From Chloroflexota bacterium (GTDB lineage: Bacteria; Chloroflexota; Anaerolineae; Anaerolineales; Villigracilaceae): 64,000 bases of DNA. Of this stretch, positions 26,581-34,915 are shown in pieces; the stretch's first letter is position 1; each line of letters begins with the position of its first letter. The notes below the pieces were generated by a model. It was not told the origin of the DNA, did not search any database, and saw nothing but the letters and a program-made list of their open reading frames with translations. The translations under genes were made by a program, and so were the position numbers. Where the stretch lies: NCBI GenBank assembly GCA_016191845.1, contig JACPVF010000007.1, positions 682,001 through 746,000 of the forward strand, read 5' to 3'.

Positions 26581-28067
26581 TATTTCCATTGAAATGCAGG
26601 CGAGGATAGAATTCCGGCAGTAAAGATATTGAGGCTTTCGGTCTCATCTGCCCCAGCAGCATGAAGTGCCGTCAGCAGTTCATCGCGCGCGAAGGGAGCG
26701 AGTGCAGAGCCAAGCAACAGGGATGCAATCTGGTCAGCGGATTCTTCAAGGGTCTTTGCATGGACGGTTTCCAGCAACCTGGGCAGATCGATCTCGGTGC
26801 CTTTAATCTCATTGCGCGCCAGGGCAAAGGCGAACTGCCAGCGTGGCATGAGGTTGCCCTGCCAGGTCTGGGTACGGTCGGGGTAGCCATCGGGGGTGGG
26901 CCACAGGAAGGGAACTTGTCCCATGCGCAGGAGGTAATCCTGCGTCGCATCGTCGCCATCGGTTTCGGCGTTGAGAGCACGCAGTGCGGAAGCAATGAAG
27001 TTGTTCGGACGTTTGTATTTGGACTGGGCCAGGGACAGTCCATCCAATAAAATCACGCGCAGGACGGCGCGGATGTCGCCGTGAGTCTGTTCAAAGGTTT
27101 GAGCAGCCTTGTCGATGATCTCGGCGGGCGGCTCGTCAGCCAGGAAGCGGCGGGCCAGCTTGGTCGAGATGAAACGCGCGGCGGCGGGATGCTCGACCAG
27201 CCGTTCGATCACACGCTCAGCTTCGGCCTGTCCTGCCTCGTGAATCTCCAGGCCGAGTACATGCTTCGTGCCTGTGTCGTGGACCTTCGCGTCGAAGGTG
27301 AACTGTCCGCGCCAGAAATGCTCTTTGACCGTCCAGCCCGTCAGACAGCGCGCCAGTTCCATCACGTCCTGTTGAGTGTAGCCCGCTTCGACTCCCAGCG
27401 TGTGCAGTTCCATCAACTCGCGCGCGTAGTTCTCGTTAGGCGCGGCTTTCTGGTTGGACTGGTTGTCGAGGTAGACCAGCATCGCGGGCGAGTGCGCCGA
27501 AGCCCACACCAGGTCGCGGAACGAGCCAAGCGCATGCTTGCGGATGACCTCGCGGTCGTCGACGGTCTTGAGATAGTAGCAGTCGCCCTTTTCGGTGCTG
27601 ATGTTGAAATTGTCGGACCAGAACTCGGCCATGACCTCGAACAACTGTCGGCGGCTGTAGACCTGTCGCAGCAACGTGGCTTGCCGCAACTCCTTCGGGA
27701 CCTTGAACCTGTCCACGTTATCGAAGATCTGGTCGCTGACATCGAACAGGTCCGAGGCGGACATGTCCAACGTGCCCAGGTTGCGCAAGCGGAACTCGCA
27801 GCTGTGATCGTCGATAGACTCAGGCGCAAGCTGCTCCTCGATCCAATTGGCTAGCCCGATCTGCGCAAAGCGCGCACGCTCCTCGGCGTTTGGCCCGAAG
27901 CTGAGTCGGTTCAGGGACAGGAAGTCTGCGGGAGACAATGCAGGCCAGACGACGTTCGCCAGTGGAGCCAGCAGCTGGTTGGCAGGTGCGCACGAGGCCA
28001 GGGCCGTGCTGGCAGCGATCAGGCCAGTCAGCTTGAGGAAGTCGCGGCGGGAAAGGTTCATGGTCAT
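26580..28067 (-). CDS. DUF1800 domain-containing protein, Tat-type signal
   Basis: MNLSRRDFLKLTGLIAAS signal; LLRQVYSRRQLFEVMAEFWSDNFNI, NENYARELMELHTLGVEAGYTQQDVMELARCLTGWTV. Confidence 0.93.
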   Translation of the reverse strand: MTMNLSRRDFLKLTGLIAASTALASCAPANQLLAPLANVVWPALSPADFLSLNRLSFGPNAEERARFAQIGLANWIEEQLAPESIDDHSCEFRLRNLGTLDMSASDLFDVSDQIFDNVDRFKVPKELRQATLLRQVYSRRQLFEVMAEFWSDNFNISTEKGDCYYLKTVDDREVIRKHALGSFRDLVWASAHSPAMLVYLDNQSNQKAAPNENYARELMELHTLGVEAGYTQQDVMELARCLTGWTVKEHFWRGQFTFDAKVHDTGTKHVLGLEIHEAGQAEAERVIERLVEHPAAARFISTKLARRFLADEPPAEIIDKAAQTFEQTHGDIRAVLRVILLDGLSLAQSKYKRPNNFIASALRALNAETDGDDATQDYLLRMGQVPFLWPTPDGYPDRTQTWQGNLMPRWQFAFALARNEIKGTEIDLPRLLETVHAKTLEESADQIASLLLGSALAPFARDELLTALHAAGADETESLNIFTAGILSSPAFQWK

Positions 28068-28074
28068 TTACCAG

Positions 28075-28135
28075 GGATGAACAGAGATAAACAGGGATGA
28101 GGCTTTGTTCATCACCGTTTATCTCTGGTTGGATT
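28075..28135. repeat. long imperfect inverted repeat
   Basis: AACAGAGATAAACAGGGATGA ... TCATCACCGTTTATCTCTGGTT downstream of the 28135 ORF on the minus strand. Confidence 0.5.
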
Positions 28136-28647
28136 TAAGCCTGCGTGGGCGCAGGTTCAACCACCTGCGCTGACTTGGGCAGCCAGTGCAACAGAGCGAA
28201 AGCCGCTGCTCCCAGCGTGGCGACGGTGGCCAGCGGGAAGAAGATGAACCAGCCGATGACGGGGAAGAACGAAGCCAGTTCGAGGATGACCGCGCCGCGC
28301 ACGAAGGCACCCAATCCGCTGGTGGGGCTGAGACGGCCGACCTGCTCTCCGAAACGGGCGGCCAGCCCTGCCGCACCGAGGCCCGAGAACGCCAGGGTCA
28401 GCGCGATCAGGATCCAGCCAAGGAACTTGGCGGGGCCGAAGGGTAGCGCCAGCAGGATGACGGTCGGGATGACCAGCACGGCCAGCACCACGCCACCCAG
28501 CCAGAAGGATTGCCAGGGCGTGCGGTCGAGGCGCACGCGGGCACGCTCCACCGTGGACGGGAACAACAGCCACCAGGCGGTCAGCAGGGCGGGATACGAT
28601 ACGCCAATGATGAGCAGAATGAAGAAGATCGCAGAAATGTCAGCCAT
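28135..28647 (-). CDS. four-TM membrane protein
   Basis: MADISAIFFILLIIGVSYPALLTAWWLLFPSTVERARVRLDRTPWQSFWLGG... Confidence 0.75.
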   Translation of the reverse strand: MADISAIFFILLIIGVSYPALLTAWWLLFPSTVERARVRLDRTPWQSFWLGGVVLAVLVIPTVILLALPFGPAKFLGWILIALTLAFSGLGAAGLAARFGEQVGRLSPTSGLGAFVRGAVILELASFFPVIGWFIFFPLATVATLGAAAFALLHWLPKSAQVVEPAPTQA

Positions 28648-28741
28648 GGAAAACTCCTTGTGTTTGCTTGTTAGTTGCTATACAAAAGAGTTCGCTGAAA
28701 TGTTGCAAGGGAAATCCACGTGGGGCACGAAGAGACACAAA

Positions 28742-28767
28742 AAAAGACACGCATTGGCGTGTCTTTT
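28742..28767. terminator. hairpin terminator
   Basis: AAAAGACACGC-ATTG-GCGTGTCTTTT perfect 11-bp stem. Confidence 0.8.
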
Positions 28768-28796
28768 CGAATCTTTGCGTTTTTGTAGCTTCGCGG

Positions 28797-29291
28797 TTAA
28801 TGGACCGATGGCTTCGAGAAGAAACTAAGGATGAATGCCCCCAACCCGGTCAAACCGACGTAGGGCAGCAGCAGGAACCATCCTGCCACGGGGACGGCAC
28901 TGCCGAGGCTGAGCGCCAGTGTGCTCCACAGCGTACGTTTCCACGTGGACTGGTCGGGGAAGATGCGCTCGCCCAGAACTCCCACCATGCCCGTCAGCCC
29001 GAAGGACAGGCCGATCAGCAGGATGCCAGTCAGAAACAAGGCAGGGATGAAGACGATGCCTTTGACCAGCCCCGTTGTGTTATTGCTGATACTGAACAGC
29101 ACCAGCGCGATCACACCGAAGAACAAGAAATTCACCACACCCACCATCAGCGAGCGCCCCGCCATGTGCTGTGCAGCAAAGCGGGTCTTCTCCACGCGTG
29201 CAGGGAAGAGCGCTTCGACGACCAGAAAGAATCCCACCAGCCCAACGGCGAGCAACACGACCAGGATCACGAACCCAACAATGTTGTCCAT
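28797..29291 (-). CDS. four-TM membrane protein (likely paralogue of 28135-28647)
   Basis: MDNIVGFVILVVLLAVGLVGFFLVVEALFPARVEKTRFAAQHMAGRSLMVG...; shares LFP..VE..R and S..P..GWF motifs with its neighbour. Confidence 0.75.
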   Translation of the reverse strand: MDNIVGFVILVVLLAVGLVGFFLVVEALFPARVEKTRFAAQHMAGRSLMVGVVNFLFFGVIALVLFSISNNTTGLVKGIVFIPALFLTGILLIGLSFGLTGMVGVLGERIFPDQSTWKRTLWSTLALSLGSAVPVAGWFLLLPYVGLTGLGAFILSFFSKPSVH

Positions 29292-29303
29292 GAAAGAATC
29301 TCC

Positions 29304-29846
29304 TTACGAACGGATCAAATTCGACTTGCGCAGCAACAGTCCGTTGCCCACCAGCCACAACAACGTCACGCTGAAGACGGCCACGGTGATATACAGGCTG
29401 GATACTTCGAAACTCAGGCGCGGTATCTGCCATTGGAATTGCACGAACATGGTTTGCATCTCTGCGAGAGTCTGCTCGAAACGCAGGGTTAAGTCGAACA
29501 AGGTCGGCAAAGTGATCGCGGGGACGTCCATTGCGAACATCGTTTGCAGCAGTGGCAGCGAAGCGATCAGTGCCGTGAGCGCGGCCGCCACTTGCAGCAG
29601 CGCCGTCCACTTGAGGAGGCGTGGCAGCGGCTGCGGGGTCAGAGTCCGCGCCACGTCGGCGGAGAGGTCGCGCATCAGGTCCGCTTCAGGTAGAGCGGAC
29701 AACTCGAAGAACACGTCGGCCAGTTCGTCGAGGCGCAGCTCACAGTCGGCGCAGTCGCGCAGGTGTGACTCAACCTCCGCCCGCGCATCGGGTGGCAGGG
29801 CGTCGTCGAGATATTCGTTCAGGATTTCATCGGAGAGATGGTTCAT
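29304..29846 (-). CDS. anti-sigma factor, zinc-finger (ZAS) type
   Basis: VESHLRDCADCELRLDELADVFFELSALP has H-x3-C-x2-C; C-terminal TM segments; overlaps upstream sigma gene. Confidence 0.88.
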   Translation of the reverse strand: MNHLSDEILNEYLDDALPPDARAEVESHLRDCADCELRLDELADVFFELSALPEADLMRDLSADVARTLTPQPLPRLLKWTALLQVAAALTALIASLPLLQTMFAMDVPAITLPTLFDLTLRFEQTLAEMQTMFVQFQWQIPRLSFEVSSLYITVAVFSVTLLWLVGNGLLLRKSNLIRS

Positions 29847-30375
29847 GGCTCAAACTCTCTGCCAAAATTTTTCGGGCGCGGAATAAATGGCTCTTCACGT
29901 CACTTAGCGGAATCTTCAACTCGGCCGCGATCTCATCATACGACAGGTCTTGATAATGCCGCAACTCGACCACCGCGCGATAATGCGGCGGCAGTTTGCG
30001 CAAAGCATTCCGCACGCGTTCAGCCTCTTCCTGGACCTCACGGCCTGACTCCGGCAAAGGGGCGGGGTCGGCGTCCCGTTCTTCGTCCAGTTCGGCGTGC
30101 TCTGGTTTGTGCATGGCCAGTTGGTTCAGACACACGTTGGCGGCCACGCGCCGCATCCACGGGCCGAAGGGACGCTCCACGTCAAAGGTGTTGATGCGCT
30201 CATAGGCACGGATGAACGCCTCCTGCGCCATATCCTCGGCCTCGCGCCGTTCGCCCATCATACGATAACACACGTTGAACACGCCCGCCTGATGCAGGCG
30301 GACAAGTTCGCCGAACGCCTCGGGGTCACCGCGACGGGCGCGCAGGATCAGGTCGCGGTCAGAGGACGCTTCCAT
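29827..30375 (-). CDS. ECF-type RNA polymerase sigma factor
   Basis: DLILRARRGDPEAFGELVRLHQAGVFNVCYRMMGERREAEDMAQEAFIRAY...LRKLPPHYRAVVELRHYQDLSYDEIAAELKIPLSDVKSHLFRARKIL. Confidence 0.95.
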   Translation of the reverse strand: MEASSDRDLILRARRGDPEAFGELVRLHQAGVFNVCYRMMGERREAEDMAQEAFIRAYERINTFDVERPFGPWMRRVAANVCLNQLAMHKPEHAELDEERDADPAPLPESGREVQEEAERVRNALRKLPPHYRAVVELRHYQDLSYDEIAAELKIPLSDVKSHLFRARKILAESLSHEPSLR

Positions 30376-30426
30376 GCTTGTAGTGTAATACAGGCGGGGA
30401 GGGGAAAAAGTTGCAGGTAGTTAAAA

Positions 30427-30469
30427 ATGTCGTTGCGAGGAGCTGCTATGTGACTTCTCGCAACGACAT
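30427..30469. repeat. perfect inverted repeat sharing termini with the 22328 element
   Basis: ATGTCGTTGCGAG ... CTCGCAACGACAT, 13-bp perfect arms, 17-nt loop. Confidence 0.8.
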
Positions 30470-30474
30470 CAAAT

Positions 30475-33225
30475 TTAGAACGGATATTTCTTCTTGTATG
30501 CCGCCACTTCGGCAGGCTGGATCGGTCGGCGCAGGATCTTGCTCCAGTCGAGCATGCGCGCCAGGTCCTGCATGGGCGCCTGTCCCTCGGGCACGTAGCC
30601 CACGAAGGAGCGGTTGTAGTCGTCCTCGCTGCCATCGGTCAGGAACCATTCGAGCGGCTTCTTGAAGATGCCAATCGACGAAGTGCCACGGTCATCATCG
30701 GGGAGAGCGGTCTCGTAGGTCAGGATGACCTTGCCATCGGCCGTCTCGCCGACCTCGGCCACGGTGGCCTCGTGGATCCAGCGCAGCCATTGCTGCTCGT
30801 TGACGCGCTGCTTGTCGGCGCCGACCGTGGTGCGGCTGCGGGTGACCGTGTCACCGCCGTGATAGGTCCAGCCTGAACCAGCCTTGGCGTTGCCTGTTGT
30901 GTTCGGCATGAGTCCCACGCCGTTTTTTGTGCTGACAGCTTTGGCGATCTGCCACGGGTTGGGTTCGGTGTTGACGAAGCGCAGCCACAGGATGCTGGCG
31001 CCTACGGTGTAATCCTTCTCGGAGGTGGCGTAGGTGTAATACGGGCGCGGCGCGCCAGGCAGTTTGTTCTCGTCTTCGTTCTTGCGATACCAGCTCGGCT
31101 TGGGGGTCAGGCCGCCAGGCGGCAAATGTCCGCGCATGTGCTGACAGTGTTCGGCGGTCTCATTGCAGACGGCGCGTGAGACGATCAGCTCATGCGTGTG
31201 GCCATGTTCTTCGCGCCAGGCCGTGGCATCGGCGTTCTCCCAGGCATCCAGGATGGCGCGGATTTCATTATGTTGCGGCAGGTAGCGCTCTGATTCTTCC
31301 TGCGCGGTGAGCTTCTCCCAGCCGACGTCGGTCACTTCGGTGACTCGCAGCGGGGTGAACTTGACGATCTCCTTCCAGGCCCAGGCAGGAAACTGACTCT
31401 TCATCGAAAGAAGGGTATCGAGCACTTCCTGCGTGGGCTTGCTGCGGATCTCGTAAGCGGCTTCGTCTTTCGATAGCTCGGTCAGGCCGATGCGGCGGGT
31501 CTTGGGACCAGGCGCCTTGACGTTGGGCAGATTCCAGCCGATGCGCTGTTTCCACTCGGGATCGGTGGTAGTGGCAAGTTTGGGTTTGGGGGCGGCCGTC
31601 CCTTCGTATTGTGCGATCTTCTCCTTGCAGCGCTGCTCGACGGCGGCATCGTCCAACGCCTTGATCGCGGCCTCGACCTTCGGTGCGCCCAGACGGATAA
31701 GCAGGTCCTTGGGGTCGGCCCAAGAGCCGTGGGCGCTGGCGTAGCGCATGCCCGAGAAATGCACCACCATGTATTGCAGCCAGAGCGGATAGCGCTCAGG
31801 CTGGGCCCAGAAGCGTTTGACCACTTCTTCGAGCAGGGCGACATGATCCTTACCGACCAGCGAGGCCTTGAAGGCTTCGCCCTTCCACAGGGCGATGTCG
31901 CGCGCGGTGACTTCCTTAGGCGGGACGTAGGTGGTCATGTATTTTTCCATCGATCCGCTGGCGGCCGCGTCGATGGACTTGAGCTCGGCTTGCAGGTCGG
32001 ACTGTTCCTTTTTATAGCCTGTCAGCTCTTGCTGAACCTTGGTCAGCTCGGTCTGCTTGGCCTGGATCTCGCGATCGCGATCCGCCTGCGGCTTGAGTGT
32101 GAATTCGAAGGCGGCGTAGAAGTCGTTGATCTTGTTCAACTCATCGGTCGTGACCTTGAGCTCAGTACTGCGGATCTGGTCCAGCCGCGCCTGACGGGCG
32201 GGACGTTCCTTCCAGTCGGCGGGCATGTTCTTGAGATTCGTGTCGAGGGTGGCGGCTTCCTTTTCGAGCGCCTTGACCTCCTGCGACCAGTTGAAGCTGT
32301 GGTTCTTGATGGTAGCCAGTTTGACGTTGGGATCAGCGACATAGTTGAACTCGTCCATCAGCGCCTTGTGCAGGGCATTGACCTTGGTAATACGGGCCTG
32401 GTCCACCTGCGGGGCGAGCTTGCGCAGTTGGGCGGAAGCGTCTGAGCTGGAGAAATACGTTTTGACGGGATCCAGCGCGGGCGGGTTCTTGAGTCGCGTC
32501 AGGGCTGTGGAGAGGTCCTGCTGCTTCGCTTCCAGCGGCTTGATCTCGGTGTCGAGCACGGGCAGTCGACGATTGATCTCTGCCTTGCGGTCCTGCGAGG
32601 TCTTTTGCGATTTGTCGTATTCCATCTTGCGCGGCTTGATGCGCGCGATGGCGTCGGCGAAATCCTCCACGCGGTCGAGCTCAGCCTCGGCCATCGGAAT
32701 GGTGACGTTTTTGAGCTGTTCCAGTTCCTTGGTCTCGACGGGGAATTTGGGATTGGCGGGATCCATGTTCTCGAGGCGGCGGGTCTTCTGCCCGAACTGC
32801 AGGCGCAGGATGCGGCAATGTTCCTTCCAGGGTAGGATCTGGTTGAGAACCAGATTTTCCTCGCTGCGCACGTCGGTGTACTTGGGCAGGTAGGCGGTGA
32901 ATCCGCCGTGGAATTCGTTGATGCGCGCCAGTTCGTTTTCGTCGATGGGAGAGAATTTGGCGTAATCGGCACGCACATCAGCTTTCATAAAATAGGCGCG
33001 CAGGTCGGTATAGGTCTTGTAGGCGCTGACCAGCAGGGCAGCCTGCGCGTCGTTATAAGCTTTGACCTCGGCTTGCAGTGCGGCAGGAGTCTTATCCTTG
33101 TATTGCTTCCACAGATCGATCTCGTTGAAGTAGACCAGGAAGTCGCGCAGTTTGACCTCACGCATCGGATAAATGGTTTTGCGCAACGCATCGTTCTGCC
33201 ACTGAAAATACAGGTTCCCAGCCAT
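30475..33225 (-). CDS. large hypothetical protein with coiled-coil centre
   Basis: 916-aa ORF MAGNLYFQWQNDALRKTIYPMREVKLRDFLVYFNEIDLW...; no known family recognised; His/Cys-rich segment EEHGHTHELIVSRAVCNETAEHCQHMRGH. Confidence 0.85.
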   Translation of the reverse strand: MAGNLYFQWQNDALRKTIYPMREVKLRDFLVYFNEIDLWKQYKDKTPAALQAEVKAYNDAQAALLVSAYKTYTDLRAYFMKADVRADYAKFSPIDENELARINEFHGGFTAYLPKYTDVRSEENLVLNQILPWKEHCRILRLQFGQKTRRLENMDPANPKFPVETKELEQLKNVTIPMAEAELDRVEDFADAIARIKPRKMEYDKSQKTSQDRKAEINRRLPVLDTEIKPLEAKQQDLSTALTRLKNPPALDPVKTYFSSSDASAQLRKLAPQVDQARITKVNALHKALMDEFNYVADPNVKLATIKNHSFNWSQEVKALEKEAATLDTNLKNMPADWKERPARQARLDQIRSTELKVTTDELNKINDFYAAFEFTLKPQADRDREIQAKQTELTKVQQELTGYKKEQSDLQAELKSIDAAASGSMEKYMTTYVPPKEVTARDIALWKGEAFKASLVGKDHVALLEEVVKRFWAQPERYPLWLQYMVVHFSGMRYASAHGSWADPKDLLIRLGAPKVEAAIKALDDAAVEQRCKEKIAQYEGTAAPKPKLATTTDPEWKQRIGWNLPNVKAPGPKTRRIGLTELSKDEAAYEIRSKPTQEVLDTLLSMKSQFPAWAWKEIVKFTPLRVTEVTDVGWEKLTAQEESERYLPQHNEIRAILDAWENADATAWREEHGHTHELIVSRAVCNETAEHCQHMRGHLPPGGLTPKPSWYRKNEDENKLPGAPRPYYTYATSEKDYTVGASILWLRFVNTEPNPWQIAKAVSTKNGVGLMPNTTGNAKAGSGWTYHGGDTVTRSRTTVGADKQRVNEQQWLRWIHEATVAEVGETADGKVILTYETALPDDDRGTSSIGIFKKPLEWFLTDGSEDDYNRSFVGYVPEGQAPMQDLARMLDWSKILRRPIQPAEVAAYKKKYPF

Positions 33226-33367
33226 CTTCGACTCCTTGAACCGATTGCTTTATGGATATTACTGGTACATATTGTACGGGATTTTTGGAAAATTCCAACA
33301 AGGAAAACGGATGAACTTCGGGGATATAATTTTCAAGAAGTAATTTCTGTAAACCAGGAGCACTATC

Positions 33368-34339
33368 ATGGAATTCACTCAGCTTGGCCGTACCGGCCTC
33401 AAAGTATCCCGCCTTTGTTTGGGGACCATGAACTTCGGTCCGCAAACCAGCGAAGAGGATTCCTTCGCCATCATGGACAAGGCCCTCGATCTGGGCATCA
33501 ATTTCTTCGACACGGCTAATGTCTACGGCTGGAAGCTCGGCGAAGGCGTGACGGAAAGCATCGTCGGGCGCTGGTTCGCCCAGGGCGGCGGCCGCCGCGA
33601 GAAGACGGTCGTCGCCACCAAGGTTTTCGGCCGCATGGGCACCTGGCCCAACCAGTCGCGCCTGTCGGCGCTGCACATCCGCGAGGCCTGCGAAGCCTCG
33701 CTGCGACGCATGCAGACCGACCACATCGACCTGTACCAGATGCACCATGTGGACCGTCTGGCCCCGTGGGAGGAGATCTGGCAGGCCATGGAAGTGTTGG
33801 TTCAACAGGGCAAGGTGCTGTACGTCGGTTCGTCGAACTTTGCGGGCTGGCACATCGCCAAGGCTCAGGAGGCCGCCAGGGCTCGTCACTTCATGGGCCT
33901 GGTCTGCGAGCAAAGCCTGTACAGCCTGAACGACCGCATGATCGAGTTGGAGGTCGTCCCCGCCTGCAAGGATTATGGTCTGGGCCTCATCCCGTGGAGT
34001 CCGCTTTCGGGCGGGCTGCTGGGCGGCGTATTGCAAAAGATCAAGGAAGGACGCCGCGCCTCCGAGGATATGAAAAAGGAGATCGAGAAGAAGCGCTCGA
34101 ATCTCAAGGCCTGGGAGCAATTCTGTCGGGACCTGGGCGAGGCGCCCGCTGATGTGGCGCTTGCCTGGCTGTTGGCGAATCCCGTCGTGACGGCGCCCAT
34201 CATCGGTCCGCGCACGATGGAGCAGTTGACCGGGTCCCTGCGGGCGTTCAAGGTCAAACTCAGCAAGGATGTCATGAAGAAGATCGACGAGATCTGGCCC
34301 GGCCCCGGCGGCGAAGCACCCGAAGCATACGCGTGGTAA
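33368..34339 (+). CDS. aldo/keto reductase
   Basis: MEFTQLGRTGLKVSRLCLGTMNFG...LGINFFDTANVYG...HIDLYQMHHVDR...GLGLIPWSPLSGGLLGG. Confidence 0.95.
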   Translation: MEFTQLGRTGLKVSRLCLGTMNFGPQTSEEDSFAIMDKALDLGINFFDTANVYGWKLGEGVTESIVGRWFAQGGGRREKTVVATKVFGRMGTWPNQSRLSALHIREACEASLRRMQTDHIDLYQMHHVDRLAPWEEIWQAMEVLVQQGKVLYVGSSNFAGWHIAKAQEAARARHFMGLVCEQSLYSLNDRMIELEVVPACKDYGLGLIPWSPLSGGLLGGVLQKIKEGRRASEDMKKEIEKKRSNLKAWEQFCRDLGEAPADVALAWLLANPVVTAPIIGPRTMEQLTGSLRAFKVKLSKDVMKKIDEIWPGPGGEAPEAYAW

Positions 34340-34363
34340 GGTAGTTACCCCAATACGGTTGAG

Positions 34364-34870
34364 ATGCTCACCTTCCTGCGCCATATTTTATCCATCTTGC
34401 TCCTGCCTTTTATGGTGGTTGTTGTTGTGCCGGCCTGGCTGTTGCATTCCTTCGAGGCCAGTGACTCACGCTGGGCAGGGTCTTCATCATGGGTCGGGTG
34501 GACGTTGGGCGTGGTCCTAGTCCTGGCGGGACTCGGGTTGTTTGCCTGGTGTGTCAGCCTGTTTGCGCGTGTAGGCCAGGGAACACTGGCCCCGTGGGAT
34601 CCGACTCAAAAACTGGTGGCGGTTGGGCCGTATCGGCATGTGCGCAATCCCATGATCAGCGGGGTGGCGTTGATGCTGATCGGTCAGGCTGTCTTTTGGG
34701 GTTCATGGATTGTTGGCCTGTGGGCGGGGATCTTCGTGCTGATCAATCATACGTACTTTCTGCTCTCTGAAGAGCCCGGGTTGGAGCGCCGTTTTGGTGA
34801 GAGTTATCGTACGTACAAGGCACACGTCCCGCGCTGGATTCCGCGCCTGCAGCCGTGGATGGGTGATTGA
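34364..34870 (+). CDS. isoprenylcysteine carboxyl methyltransferase-like / PEMT-like membrane methyltransferase
   Basis: KLVAVGPYRHVRNPMISGVALMLIGQAVFWGS...EEPGLERRFGESYRTYKAHVPRWIPR. Confidence 0.9.
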   Translation: MLTFLRHILSILLLPFMVVVVVPAWLLHSFEASDSRWAGSSSWVGWTLGVVLVLAGLGLFAWCVSLFARVGQGTLAPWDPTQKLVAVGPYRHVRNPMISGVALMLIGQAVFWGSWIVGLWAGIFVLINHTYFLLSEEPGLERRFGESYRTYKAHVPRWIPRLQPWMGD

Positions 34871-34873
34871 TTG

Positions 34874-34912
34874 AACTTCCCTGAAAGTAAGGCTTTCAGG
34901 GAAGTTTTTTCT
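34874..34912. terminator. bidirectional terminator
   Basis: AACTTCCCTGAAAG-TAAGG-CTTTCAGGGAAGTT perfect 14-bp stem then T-run. Confidence 0.92.
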
Positions 34913-34915
34913 CCA

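Noticed and set aside
33158-34384. 408-aa minus ORF
   Set aside because: Antisense to a clear aldo/keto reductase.
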